Shown in pieces: positions 1 through 16,569 of a stretch of DNA of 64,000 nucleotides; position 1 is the stretch's first letter, and each line of letters begins with the position of its first letter. The position numbers and the translations under genes are program-made. The notes below the pieces were generated by a model. The model made no database searches and had not been told where the DNA came from. It worked only from the letters and a program-made list of their open reading frames with translations. The DNA is from Herbiconiux sp. L3-i23 (GTDB taxonomy: Bacteria > Actinomycetota > Actinomycetes > Actinomycetales > Microbacteriaceae): positions 3,075,862-3,139,861 of the forward strand of contig NZ_AP025737.1 in the NCBI RefSeq assembly GCF_023734115.1, given 5' to 3'.

Positions 1-3000
1 GGAGTCTCGTCGGAGGCGTTCGGGATTCCGTCGCCGTCGATGTCGTCGTCGTTCGCGTTGTTGCGACCGTCGCCGTCCATATCGACGTCGTCCTCGTTCG
101 GGATGCCGTCACCGTCGATGTCGCCGGGCGTGCCGATGCCGTTCGGGGTGCTGTCCGATCCGTTCGGGATGCCGTCGCCGTCGGCGTCGGAATCGATCCC
201 GTTGGGGATGCCGTCGCCATCGATGTCGTCGTCGAACACGTTGTTCACGCCGTCGCCGTCGACATCGGGGTCGATGCCGTTCGGGATGCCGTCGCCATCG
301 AGGTCGCCGGTGTCGCCGAGGCCGTTCGGGGTCTCGTCGGAGCCGTTCGGCGACCCGTCGCCGTCGGCGTCGTCGTCGTCCTCGTTGCGGACGCCGTCAC
401 CGTCGATGTCGTCGTCGACCGCGTTGTTGCGCCCGTCGCCGTCGATGTCGGCGTCATTCTCATTCGGGATGCCGTCGCCGTCGATGTCACCGGGCGTGCC
501 GATGCCGTTCGGGGTCTCGTCGTCCTCATTCGGGATTCCGTCGCCGTCAGCGTCGGGGTCGGAGGCGTTCGGAACGCCGTCGCCATCCACATCGGGGTCG
601 AAGACGTTGTTCACGCCGTCACCGTCGACGTCGGGGTCGGTGCCGTTCGGGATGCCGTCGCCGTCGATGTCGGGGTCGATCGCGTTGGGGATGCCGTCAC
701 CGTCGGTGTCGGGTCCTGTGGCGGGCGTCGGGTCCGTCGCCGGCAGATGGTCGGGAGTGGTCGCCGCGCTGGGCGTGACGGTGCTGTTCCACGCCGTCCA
801 CGAGCTCGCGCCCATCGCATTGCGGGTGCGAACGCGCAGCTGGTAGCCGGCGCCGTTCTCGAGGCCGTCGATGCGGAAGGCGTTGTACTCGATCGAGGAG
901 ACGCCGTTGTGGTCGACCAGGACGGTGCCCACGTCGGTCGCCGATGCGGCGGTCCAACGTCCGGCCGTCGCGCCCGTTGTGCGGGCGATCTGCCACTCGA
1001 GCGACGTGACGGGCCGCGCCGCGGTCGACGTGCCGGCGAGGCTCGACACGATCGCGCCGTCCTGCGGGCCGGCGATGACGAATCGCGGAGCGTCGGGAGC
1101 GGCGATGGGAGCCACGGTGCCCGAGGTGGAGCGAGTCGTGTCCACCCGGTTGGTGGCTCGGACGCGCACACGGTAGGTCTCGCCGTTGGTCAGCCCGCTG
1201 AAGACGTAGGTGCCGCCGATGAGAGTCGGGGTGGCCACGACCCAGCTCCCGGAGTGCGTCCAGCCCCCGTCGTGTGCGGGCGAGGCGCCGCCCTGCAGCA
1301 GACCCGGGCTGGCGGGCGCGGGCTGGCTGTTCGGCGAGGGGACCGGCTGGAAGTTCAGGCGCGTGATCTCCCAGGTCAGCGAATCGATCGGAGCGGCATC
1401 GGTCGCGTGGGGGTCGATCGTGACCGACAGGGTCGAGTCGCCGGCGGTCATCGAGGTGAACTCCGGCCCCTCCGGCGCGGTGATCGGTCGGAAGGAGGAG
1501 GTCTGCGCCCACGCGCTCGGACCGCTCGCGTTGTTCGCGCGAACGCGGACCAGATAGTCGGTCCCGTCGATGAGCGGCTGGATGGAGAACAGGCCCGATC
1601 CCGAGGTCGGGGTGACGCTCTGCCAGGTCGGGTTCGACCCCGCAACGGCGTACTCCCACTCGGCGTCGGCGGCTGCGCTCGGGTTCGCGGCGGACGTCGG
1701 GAAGGTCACCTGCAGGCGCACCTCTCCGTTCGCCGCGGCGACCGTGCCGATCACAGGGGTTCCCGCGGCGGCGATGGGGCGCAGCGTGGCGGTCTCGACC
1801 CACGAGCCGGCGCCCGACTGGTTGATCGAGCGGACGCGCAGTCGGTAGTCGGTGCCGTTGGCCAGGCCGGAGAAGGTCGACAGGCCGGACGCCACGGTGG
1901 GAGTGACGGCGGCGTAGGTGCCGACGACGCCCGACGTGACGGTGGCGATCTGCCACTCGACGCCGGTCGAGGGCGCCGCAGCGCTGCTCGGCACCGTGAT
2001 CCGCGCCGACAACGAGGCGTCGCCGCGCGTCGCCGAGACGACGACCGGTGCTCCCGGCAATTCGACCGGGGTGACGGGAGCTGCGGCGTATCGCCACTGG
2101 CTTCCCGCGACGGAGTTCATCGAATAGACGCGCAGGCGGTAGGCCGTGCCGTTGTCGAGGCCGCTGATGACCCAGACTCCGTCGGTGAGCACCGGGTACA
2201 CCCGGCTCCACGAGGTGACGCCGTCGGTGGTGGTTCCCACGTGCCAGACGGCGGCGTTCGCGTTGCTCGGGTTCGCGTCGGTGGATGGGAAGGAGACATC
2301 GGCGAGGATCCGGCCGTCCGCGGGGGTCAGCGAGCCGATCACCGGCTGCGCCGGCTCTGCGATGGCGCGGACGGTGGACGACTCGGTCCAGGCGCCGGCT
2401 CCTGCCGAGTTGATGGCGCGGGTGCGCACCCGGTACTCGGTGCCGGCGGTGAGGTTGTCGAAGGTGCGGGTGACGCCGTCCGCCGAGACGGCGGGCGTGA
2501 TGGCGGTCCAGCCGACGGGGCTGCCCGCCACCATCTCGGTGATCTGCCACTCGTTCGAGACGACGGGTGCCTGCGTGGTGCCGGTGTAGACGGCGGAGAC
2601 GGTGAACGCCCGCAGCCACTGCAGGGGCGTGCTCACCGTCGGCGCCGCGGGCGCGGCGACGGGACGCAGCACACCGCTCGTCACCCACGCGCTCGAACCC
2701 ATGCCGTTCTTGGCACGTACGCGGAAGCGGTAATCCGTTCCATTGGTGAGGCCGGAGATTTGGAACGGGTCTGACCCGCTCACGGTGGCCGCAGTCCACG
2801 TATTCGTGGAAGTCGGCGCGTACTGCCACTCGGCGGCGGAGTACTGGCTCGGCTGAGCCGCCGAGGTCGGGAAGGTGACGCTGGTGAGAATACGACCGTT
2901 GTCGCCAGAGCTGAGACCGATGACGGGCGCGGCGGGTGCGCCGTAGGGCGTGGCCGAGGCGACGGAGGAGGTGGTCTGCTCTCCGCCCGCGTCGAGGGTG

Positions 3001-3878
3001 GTCACCGAGAAGTCGTAGGGCGTGCCGTTGGTCAGACCCGTGACGGAGGCCGTGGTGCCGGTCACGTCGCCGAAGGTGCTCCACGAGGCGTCGGAGCTCT
3101 TCTTGTACTTGACCCGGTACGACGGCGTCGTCGGGGCGGGCGACGGAGCCGCCCAGGCCAGCGAAGCGCTCGAGTCGCCGGCGGTCGCGACGACGGAGGT
3201 CGGGGCGCCGAAGACCATGCGCATGGTGCTCGAGACGACCTCGGTGGGCCCGAAGGTCTGGTAGCCCCAGACCCGGCCCCGGTAGCCCATGGACACGGTG
3301 TAGGTCTCGCCGGAGACGAACGACGAGGCCGGAACCGTCACGGTGGTCGGGTTGCTGGCGACCCCGACGTTCGAGGCCGCGATCGTCGGATTCGACGGGT
3401 TGCTCGGGACGAACGAGTAGTTGAAGGTCGTGTCGCTGGTCCCCGGATTCGGGAAGTTCATCACGACGGAGCCGTTCGCCTGCTTCACTGCGGTGGGCGC
3501 CCAGTTGTCGGTGCTGATCACCTGCGAGCTCTGCACGACGCCGTTTTTCAGCAGCTCCACGGTCCAGTTGCCGTCGACCGGGAAGCCGAGGCCCGACTCC
3601 CAGGTGCCGACGAACTGGTCGAAGGCGTAGCTGGTGGTCAAGACCTGTCCCTGAGGTCCGGTCGCACGCACCGTGAAGGTCTGCGGCGTCCCGTAGTCGT
3701 TGCTCACCCAGAACGAGAGCAGCTGCGGGTAGATCGACATGATGCGCGTGTCGTAGGCGAACGCGACGTTCGTCGGGATGACGGCGGCGACCACGGCGAT
3801 GAATGCGGTGAGCACGGCGGCGAGCTTGAGCCGCAGTCGACCGCGGCTGGTCGCGCGGTCGGTCGTTGTCGTTGTCAT
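1..3878 (-). CDS. Secreted FnIII / calcium-repeat surface protein (C-terminus beyond window)
   Basis: Open frame of about 1292 codons running off the left edge, so the C-terminus is missing. The ATG at 3878 is followed by a basic stretch, a hydrophobic core and an Ala-X-Ala-like cleavage site ending in VAFA, which is a Sec signal peptide. About eight fibronectin-III-like modules follow; their GLTNGT-xYxxRV signature recurs every 290-380 bp (near 3015, 2729, 2431, 2140, 1843, 1555, 1172 and 842). From about residue 1056 the protein becomes 13-residue DxDGDGxPNxxDP repeats, typical of thrombospondin type-3 calcium-binding arrays. It is a paralog of the protein at 5637-13256, which predicts a C-terminal membrane anchor here too. 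An adhesin or cell-surface scaffold role is inferred. Long open frames on the opposite strand are artefacts of the repeats. Confidence 0.85.
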   Translation of the reverse strand, partial: MTTTTTDRATSRGRLRLKLAAVLTAFIAVVAAVIPTNVAFAYDTRIMSIYPQLLSFWVSNDYGTPQTFTVRATGPQGQVLTTSYAFDQFVGTWESGLGFPVDGNWTVELLKNGVVQSSQVISTDNWAPTAVKQANGSVVMNFPNPGTSDTTFNYSFVPSNPSNPTIAASNVGVASNPTTVTVPASSFVSGETYTVSMGYRGRVWGYQTFGPTEVVSSTMRMVFGAPTSVVATAGDSSASLAWAAPSPAPTTPSYRVKYKKSSDASWSTFGDVTGTTASVTGLTNGTPYDFSVTTLDAGGEQTTSSVASATPYGAPAAPVIGLSSGDNGRILTSVTFPTSAAQPSQYSAAEWQYAPTSTNTWTAATVSGSDPFQISGLTNGTDYRFRVRAKNGMGSSAWVTSGVLRPVAAPAAPTVSTPLQWLRAFTVSAVYTGTTQAPVVSNEWQITEMVAGSPVGWTAITPAVSADGVTRTFDNLTAGTEYRVRTRAINSAGAGAWTESSTVRAIAEPAQPVIGSLTPADGRILADVSFPSTDANPSNANAAVWHVGTTTDGVTSWSRVYPVLTDGVWVISGLDNGTAYRLRVYSMNSVAGSQWRYAAAPVTPVELPGAPVVVSATRGDASLSARITVPSSAAAPSTGVEWQIATVTSGVVGTYAAVTPTVASGLSTFSGLANGTDYRLRVRSINQSGAGSWVETATLRPIAAAGTPVIGTVAAANGEVRLQVTFPTSAANPSAAADAEWEYAVAGSNPTWQSVTPTSGSGLFSIQPLIDGTDYLVRVRANNASGPSAWAQTSSFRPITAPEGPEFTSMTAGDSTLSVTIDPHATDAAPIDSLTWEITRLNFQPVPSPNSQPAPASPGLLQGGASPAHDGGWTHSGSWVVATPTLIGGTYVFSGLTNGETYRVRVRATNRVDTTRSTSGTVAPIAAPDAPRFVIAGPQDGAIVSSLAGTSTAARPVTSLEWQIARTTGATAGRWTAASATDVGTVLVDHNGVSSIEYNAFRIDGLENGAGYQLRVRTRNAMGASSWTAWNSTVTPSAATTPDHLPATDPTPATGPDTDGDGIPNAIDPDIDGDGIPNGTDPDVDGDGVNNVFDPDVDGDGVPNASDPDADGDGIPNEDDETPNGIGTPGDIDGDGIPNENDADIDGDGRNNAVDDDIDGDGVRNEDDDDADGDGSPNGSDETPNGLGDTGDLDGDGIPNGIDPDVDGDGVNNVFDDDIDGDGIPNGIDSDADGDGIPNGSDSTPNGIGTPGDIDGDGIPNEDDVDMDGDGRNNANDDDIDGDGIPNASDET

Positions 3879-4195
3879 GTGAAGCTGATTCCCCCATTGC
3901 TGCAGATCAGGGAGCACAGCCACCCGCGGGCGCCTTGAAGCGCGTCCACGAAATGCCCCCTGTTGCTCGAACGGTCCCCCCGGACCTGTGGTGCTCGAGC
4001 AGAGCTATTCCACTAGAACGGTGCCACCCCCCGCTAATCCCCGAAAGAGTGCGCCTGACTCGGGGGGCACCGGATGTTCGCTCACCGAACGTTCGCCGCG
4101 TACCGTCGGCCCGAAACGACGGAAACAGCCGCCGACGCGGCGCGGTAACCCCCGGTTCACCGCTCGGACACCGGGTGCGGTCTAGCCTTCAACGC
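3879..4195. promoter_or_regulatory. Divergent intergenic region with 17-bp palindrome
   Basis: This 317-bp region separates the leftmost surface-protein gene from the MFS gene and holds no convincing ORF. At 4075-4091 it carries TGTTCG-CTCAC-CGAACG, a 6-5-6 inverted repeat with one mismatch, 197 bp upstream of the surface-protein start. An almost identical palindrome lies at the same distance from the second surface-protein gene (13448-13464). G/C runs (GGGGGG at 4062-4067) and a GGGATT-like element follow in both. A candidate operator or activator site; the binding protein is unknown. Confidence 0.5.
4183..4188 (+). promoter_or_regulatory. -10 element, leaderless MFS gene
   Basis: TAGCCT lies 7 nt before the ATG at 4196 and no Shine-Dalgarno is present, which supports this start and a leaderless mRNA. 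Confidence 0.5.
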
Positions 4196-5566
4196 ATGAC
4201 AGCACCGAGCAGCGACGCTCCCCCCACGCCTCTTGCGGCGACCTCGGCGAGCGCCGCGAGCGTGTTCGCCACCGGCGGCTCCGTACCCCGCTCGAAGGTC
4301 TTCGCCTGGGCGCTGTGGGACTGGGCGACGCAGCCGTTCAACACGGTCATCAACACCTTCGTCTTCACCGCTCTGTATCTGCTCACGGAGGCCTTCACCT
4401 CCGACGGCGTGAGCGTCGACGATCTCTCCGCGCAACTGGGCCTCGCTGTGGGCCTCGCCGGTGTCGTCGTCGCCGTGCTCGCACCGGTGCTCGGGCGCCG
4501 CACCGATGCGGGCGGCAACCGCAAGCGCTGGCTGATGGTGTGGACGGCGCTGCTCGCGGTGGCGATGGGCGCGATGTTCTTCGTGGAGGAGAGCCCATCG
4601 TTCTTCCTGCTCGGTGCGATCCTCGTCGCGGTCGCCGGCGTCTTCTCCGAGCTCGCCGCCGTCAACTACAACGCGATGATCGTGCAGGTCGCCACCCCGC
4701 GCACCCTCGGCAAGGTCAGCGGCCTCGGCTGGGGCTTCGGCTACATCGGCGGCATCATCACACTCGTCCTCGTCATCGTCGCGCAGCTCTCCAGCTGGTT
4801 CGGCATCCCCGACGAGAACGGACTGCCGCTGCGTCTCGTCGCCGTCATGTGCGCCGTGTGGACCGTCGTGTTCTCGATCCCGCTCTTCCTCGCGATCCCC
4901 GAGATCCCGCCGGTCCCCAGTGCGAAGCGCTCGTCGTTCTTCGGCAGTTACGTCGACCTCGCCCGCGACGTCGCCCGCATCTTCCGCGAGGACCGTCCGC
5001 TGTTCTGGTTCCTCCTCGCTAGCGCGATCTACCGCGACGGACTGTCGGCGGTGTTCGCCTTCGGCGGGGCGATCGCGAGCGTCACCTTCGGCTTCGAGTT
5101 CATGGAGGTCGTCGTCTTCGGCGTGGCCGGCAATCTCGTGGCGGGTCTCAGCACGATCATCGCCGGCCGCCTCGACGACCGGTTCGGGCCTCGAGCCGTC
5201 ATCATCGGCTCGATCGCGGGCCTCGTCGTGTCGGGTCTCGGTGTGTTCCTGCTGCGCGACGCCGGCACCGCGCCCTTCTGGGTGGGCGGCCTCCTGCTCT
5301 GCCTCTTCGTCGGGCCCGCCCAGGCGGCGAGCCGCTCCTACCTTGCTCGGGCCACTCCCCCGGGTCACGAGGGCGAGCTCTTCGGCCTCTACGCCACGAC
5401 CGGTCGGGCGGCGAGCTTCATCGCGCCCCTCGCGTTCTCGGGCTTCATCGCCTGGTTCGGCGCCCAGGCCTTCGGCATCATCGGCATCGTCCTCGTCCTC
5501 GCGGTGGGCGGCGGGCTGATGTTCCTCATCCGCACGCCGCGGTCGGCGGCGAACTCGGTCGACTGA
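4196..5566 (+). CDS. MFS transporter, UMF1/Atg22-like
   Basis: A 456-residue integral membrane protein with about 12 hydrophobic segments. The N-terminal segment, with the WALWDWATQPFNTVINTFVF pattern, is characteristic of the UMF1 branch of the major facilitator superfamily, related to fungal vacuolar Atg22 effluxers. The substrate is unknown; an efflux role is a family-level guess. The frame is open further upstream, but the ATG at 4196 is preferred because it is preceded by a correctly spaced -10 and because the upstream extension is Arg/Pro-rich and unlike any transporter. It sits alone between two minus-strand surface-protein genes and ends at a strong shared terminator. Confidence 0.85.
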   Translation: MTAPSSDAPPTPLAATSASAASVFATGGSVPRSKVFAWALWDWATQPFNTVINTFVFTALYLLTEAFTSDGVSVDDLSAQLGLAVGLAGVVVAVLAPVLGRRTDAGGNRKRWLMVWTALLAVAMGAMFFVEESPSFFLLGAILVAVAGVFSELAAVNYNAMIVQVATPRTLGKVSGLGWGFGYIGGIITLVLVIVAQLSSWFGIPDENGLPLRLVAVMCAVWTVVFSIPLFLAIPEIPPVPSAKRSSFFGSYVDLARDVARIFREDRPLFWFLLASAIYRDGLSAVFAFGGAIASVTFGFEFMEVVVFGVAGNLVAGLSTIIAGRLDDRFGPRAVIIGSIAGLVVSGLGVFLLRDAGTAPFWVGGLLLCLFVGPAQAASRSYLARATPPGHEGELFGLYATTGRAASFIAPLAFSGFIAWFGAQAFGIIGIVLVLAVGGGLMFLIRTPRSAANSVD

Positions 5567-5586
5567 TCCCTCGACTCGTGAACGAC

Positions 5587-5620
5587 GAAAGGCCCTCGGG
5601 AACGATCCCGAGGGCCTTTC
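5587..5620. terminator. Bidirectional terminator
   Basis: Perfect 14-bp stem GAAAGGCCCTCGGG / CCCGAGGGCCTTTC around a 6-nt loop, with A-rich and T-rich edges. It lies between the convergent MFS gene and the giant surface-protein gene and probably serves both. Confidence 0.85.
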
Positions 5621-5636
5621 GTGTCATGGACGCGTC

Positions 5637-13256
<7,620 letters not shown>

Positions 13257-13490
13257 GATGTACTCCCCATTCGTCTGATGCCACGAAGAGGACGCACGCG
13301 AGCGACGCGATGCGATGCACCGCGCGCGATCCCCCCGTCGCGCGACATGTTTCCCCCACGTCGCGCGAGCAGAGTCAGTCAACAGTGCAGGGGTCGGGCG
13401 GGATAAATCCCAGTACGGGGGGCGAAAAGGGCCAGAAGGCTCGGAAGTGTTCGGTCAGCGAACATCTCGGCGGCCCGCCTGCGGATCGGA
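13257..13490. promoter_or_regulatory. Upstream region of giant surface-protein gene with 17-bp palindrome
   Basis: Between crtEb and the surface-protein gene, both on the minus strand. It contains TGTTCG-GTCAG-CGAACA (13448-13464), a perfect 6-5-6 inverted repeat 192 bp upstream of the GTG, matching the palindrome at 4075-4091. A CCCCCC run and GGGATTTATCCC lie between it and the gene. No ORF is seen. Confidence 0.5.
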
Positions 13491-14348
13491 TCAGCGCAGG
13501 AAGGAGTACCAGATCAGGAGCATGGTGACGAGGAAGCCGACGACGAAGTTGATGGCGAGAAAGCGTCGCCACCCGCTGTTGGCGTCTTCCGATCGCTCGT
13601 CGGTGATGCGCAGGAACGGCGCCGTCATCGCGGCGTACGGCAGCACGAGCGCCGCGGCCAGCGGTCCCGGCCAGTCGGCGAACAGCAGCAGCACCCCTGC
13701 GAGCAGGTAGCCGGCGAACGCCAACCGCACGGTGGTGCGGGCGCCGAGGGCGGTGGCGATCGATCCGATGCCCGCCTCGCGGTCCGCGATGACGTCCTGC
13801 ACGGCACCGAACGCGTGCGACGCCATGCCCCAGAGGAAGTAGGCGGCGAGCAGTGCCAGGAGCGGACCGTCGACTGCGGCACCGGCGAGCACGAGCCCGT
13901 AGACGGCCGGGGAGACGAAGTGGGTGCTCGAGGTGATCGAGTCGAGGAACGGGCGCTCCTTGAAGCGGAGCACCGGGGCGCTGTAGGCGACCACCGCGAA
14001 CAGGCTGACCGCGAGGATCACCCAGGACGCCACGGACCCGAGGAGGACCAACGCGATGATGAACGGGACGTTCGTGACGACGACGGCGACAAGGGTGGTG
14101 CGGTGGAGGCTGCGGTCGAGCACCGCCCCCTCCACGCCGCCCTTCCGCGGGTTGCGCAGGTCGGACTCGTAGTCGAACACGTCGTTGATGCCGTACATCG
14201 CGAGGTTGTACGGGACGAGGAAGTAGAGGGTTCCGAGCACCAGGGCGACATCGATGCGCCCCGCCGCGAGCAGGTAGGCGGCGGCGAACGGGAACGCGGT
14301 GTTCACCCACGACAGCGGCCGGGACGAGACGAAGAGCTGTCGGATCAC
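13491..14348 (-). CDS. crtEb: Lycopene elongase (UbiA-family prenyltransferase)
   Basis: A 285-residue polytopic membrane protein of the UbiA superfamily. The prenyl-diphosphate/Mg2+ motif NDVFDYESD is at residues 55-63. In actinobacterial C50 pathways CrtEb adds two C5 (dimethylallyl) units to lycopene, giving flavuxanthin-type C50 intermediates. It is the last gene of the crt operon, and its ATG overlaps the stop of the preceding cyclase gene by 4 bp (ATGA). The assignment rests on the UbiA signature plus the canonical operon position; the exact product is inferred. Confidence 0.88.
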   Translation of the reverse strand: MIRQLFVSSRPLSWVNTAFPFAAAYLLAAGRIDVALVLGTLYFLVPYNLAMYGINDVFDYESDLRNPRKGGVEGAVLDRSLHRTTLVAVVVTNVPFIIALVLLGSVASWVILAVSLFAVVAYSAPVLRFKERPFLDSITSSTHFVSPAVYGLVLAGAAVDGPLLALLAAYFLWGMASHAFGAVQDVIADREAGIGSIATALGARTTVRLAFAGYLLAGVLLLFADWPGPLAAALVLPYAAMTAPFLRITDERSEDANSGWRRFLAINFVVGFLVTMLLIWYSFLR

Positions 14349-14671
14349 GCCCGCTCCCCCGTCGGGCGGCGCTTCGTCGGCGGCAGCAGCAGCCAGAGCG
14401 CCGGGAGGCCGAGAGCCGCCGCCACCGCGTAGGCGAAGTCCTCGATCGGGGCCACCCCGATGGTGATACCACTCGTCGTCGACGAGTCGTACGCGACGAT
14501 GCCGAGCCCGATGATGACGTTGTCGAACACGGCCGTGAGCAGCAGCAGCGCCGCCAGCGTCACGAGGAACGCGCCCGCGATCACCCGACCTCCGCGCCTC
14601 CGGAGGGCCACCGCCACCACCGCGGCGGCGACCGCGCCGAGGAACGGCAGGTTCACGAGGAGATACGTCAT
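14345..14671 (-). CDS. crtYf: C50 carotenoid cyclase subunit (CrtYf-like)
   Basis: A 108-residue protein with three hydrophobic segments and the lycopene-cyclase-domain motif GVAPIEDFAY near residue 75. Heterodimeric C50 cyclases such as CrtYe/CrtYf consist of two small membrane proteins of this size. It begins immediately after the stop of the partner gene (TAG then ATG) and overlaps crtEb by 4 bp. Whether the enzyme makes epsilon, gamma or beta rings cannot be told from sequence, so decaprenoxanthin, sarcinaxanthin and C.p.450 types all remain possible. Confidence 0.85.
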   Translation of the reverse strand: MTYLLVNLPFLGAVAAAVVAVALRRRGGRVIAGAFLVTLAALLLLTAVFDNVIIGLGIVAYDSSTTSGITIGVAPIEDFAYAVAAALGLPALWLLLPPTKRRPTGERA

Positions 14672-14986
14672 CTACGCCTCCTCTGCACGGCGGGTGACCG
14701 CGCCGAAGACATCCATCGCCGAGTAGATGAGCAGCGACAGGAAGAACAACTCCTCGAGCGGCAGCTCGGGGCCGACGAGGATCCCGGTCAGCACCTCCGT
14801 CTCTCCACGGAAGAACACGCCGGCCCCGATGCCGACGAGATCCCAGACGAGGAAGAACGCGAGCCCTGCGACGAAGACGATGCTCGCCCTCCTGGCGTCG
14901 CGCCAGAAGAAGAGCCGGAAGCGGCGGTCGAGCACCACCATGCCGGTGAGCGAGACGGCGAGGGCGGCGAGGTAGATCAGCCCCAC
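14672..14986 (-). CDS. crtYe: C50 carotenoid cyclase subunit (CrtYe-like)
   Basis: A 104-residue protein with three membrane segments and the cyclase motif PELPLEELFF near residues 73-82. The GTG at 14986 lies inside the last codons of crtI (10-bp overlap) and gives a protein of normal family length. It pairs with the adjacent CrtYf-like subunit as a heterodimeric cyclase. A long upstream extension is open in this frame, but it overlaps crtI and is Arg-rich shadow sequence. Confidence 0.85.
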   Translation of the reverse strand: MGLIYLAALAVSLTGMVVLDRRFRLFFWRDARRASIVFVAGLAFFLVWDLVGIGAGVFFRGETEVLTGILVGPELPLEELFFLSLLIYSAMDVFGAVTRRAEEA

Positions 14987-16569
14987 GGCGCGGCCTCCAA
15001 CGGCTCCGGCAGAGGACCCGCGCTCACGTCGCCGGCGACGCGTTTGACGACCAGTTCCGCGCTGATGAGGCACATGGGCAGACCGATCCCCGGGATCGTC
15101 GACCCGCCCGCGTAGTACAGACCGTCGACCCGCTTGCTGACGTTGCCTGCCCGGAAGAACGCGCTCTGCCGCAGCGTGTGAGCGGGTCCGAGCGCCGAGC
15201 CCATCCACGCCCCGAGATCGGCTTCGAGGTCGGCGGGTCCCATCGTGCGTCGCACGACGACCCGGTCGGCGAGATCCGGGACGCCCGACCACTCCGCCAA
15301 CTGGGCGATGGCCCGATCGGCGGCGTCTTCGATGGTGCGGGAGCCGTCGCCGTCGTAGCCGCCCGCGCCGAGCTCGGGGTCGGCGGGGACCGGAACGAGG
15401 ATGAAGACGTTCTCGTGGCCTTCGGGCGCGACCGATGCATCGGTGGCGCTCGGCTTGCAGACGTAAATGGATGCCGGATCGGGAATGGACGCGTCCGCGC
15501 CGAAGATCGACTCGAAGTTGCCGCGCCAGTCGTCGACGAAGAGCAGGTTGTGGTGCTGCAGCTGCGGGAGTTCGCCCTTCACACCGAGGTAGACGAGCAC
15601 GGCGCCCGGCCCGGGGGTGCGCTTGTCCCACCACGACTGCGGGTAGGTCTGCAGGTCGGAGGAAAGCAGGCCGGTCTCGGCCGCCTGCAGATCGCACGCG
15701 GCGACGACGGTGCCGGCGGAGTGCAGCACCGTGTCGCCGTTCTCGTCCCGGTACTCGACGCCGACCACGCTCGGCTTTCCGCCGCCGACGGGTTTGGTGA
15801 CGATCCGGGTTACCGGCGATCCGGTGCGGATGGTGACCCCTTCGGCGAGCGCCACCCCTTCGATGGCGTCGATGACGGTGTGCAGCCCGCCCTGCGGGTA
15901 GAGCACGCCGCCTTCGAGGTCGAGCGAGCTCATGAGGTGGTACATGCTCGGCACATCGAAGGGTGAGCCTCCGAGGAAGACCGCGGGGTAGCCGAGGATC
16001 CGGCGGATGCGCTCATTCGCGAAGCTCGAGCGGATGAACGGGTCGAGCGGCTGCAGCAGCAGTCGGGCCAGGCGGGCTCCATGACGGAGGATGCCGCGGG
16101 CGAAGACGGGTCGGAGGTCGGCGAAGGTGCTGTACAGGAAGCGTTCCTTCGCGAGTCGGTAGGTGAGCCCTGCGGAGTCGAGGTAGCGCTCGAGCGCGCG
16201 ACCCGCGCCGGGCTCGAGGCTCTCGAACAGGTCGATGTTGCGCTGACGGTCCGCCGCGATGTCGACAGGCCCGTGCCGCCCGTCGGATGAGGGCGGGAAG
16301 AACACCCGGTAGCCGGGATCGAGTCGGTCGAGGTCGAGCTCGCTCGCGGCATCGGTGCCGAGGAGCTTGAAGAAGTGGTCGAACACTTCGGGCATCAGGT
16401 ACCAGGACGGCCCGGTGTCGAAGCGGAACCCGTCCTTCTCCCAGAGGCCCGCACGGCCGCCCAGCTGGTCGCGTGCCTCGAACAGTGTCACGTCGTAGCC
16501 GCGGCGTGCCATGAGCGCCGCGGTCGCGATCCCGCTGATCCCCCCGCCGATGACCGCTAGCCGCTTCAC
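14977..16569 (-). CDS. crtI: Phytoene desaturase
   Basis: A 530-residue FAD-dependent desaturase/isomerase. The N-terminal Rossmann motif GGGISG is at residues 8-13, followed by the second-strand acidic residue in LFEARDQLGGRAG. The C-terminus carries the family signature YYAGGSTIPGIGLPMCLISA. It converts phytoene to lycopene at the membrane. It overlaps crtB by 4 bp upstream and crtYe by 10 bp downstream, so translation in the operon is tightly coupled. Confidence 0.95.
   Translation of the reverse strand: MKRLAVIGGGISGIATAALMARRGYDVTLFEARDQLGGRAGLWEKDGFRFDTGPSWYLMPEVFDHFFKLLGTDAASELDLDRLDPGYRVFFPPSSDGRHGPVDIAADRQRNIDLFESLEPGAGRALERYLDSAGLTYRLAKERFLYSTFADLRPVFARGILRHGARLARLLLQPLDPFIRSSFANERIRRILGYPAVFLGGSPFDVPSMYHLMSSLDLEGGVLYPQGGLHTVIDAIEGVALAEGVTIRTGSPVTRIVTKPVGGGKPSVVGVEYRDENGDTVLHSAGTVVAACDLQAAETGLLSSDLQTYPQSWWDKRTPGPGAVLVYLGVKGELPQLQHHNLLFVDDWRGNFESIFGADASIPDPASIYVCKPSATDASVAPEGHENVFILVPVPADPELGAGGYDGDGSRTIEDAADRAIAQLAEWSGVPDLADRVVVRRTMGPADLEADLGAWMGSALGPAHTLRQSAFFRAGNVSKRVDGLYYAGGSTIPGIGLPMCLISAELVVKRVAGDVSAGPLPEPLEAAPWG

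Noticed and set aside
40..846. Long plus-strand open frame rich in MPSPSxSGS repeats
   Set aside because: It is the antisense of the DxDGDG repeat region; the minus strand has a signal peptide, FnIII modules and a consistent frame.
697..3897. Minus-strand 1066-codon frame rich in Arg and His
   Set aside because: It is out of frame with the FnIII/TSP3 gene, which has the signal peptide and domains.
4075..4095. LexA/SOS box
   Set aside because: The actinobacterial SOS box has the order GAAC-n4-GTTC; this site is GTTC-n-GAAC with a 5-nt spacer, and the neighbours are not DNA-repair genes.
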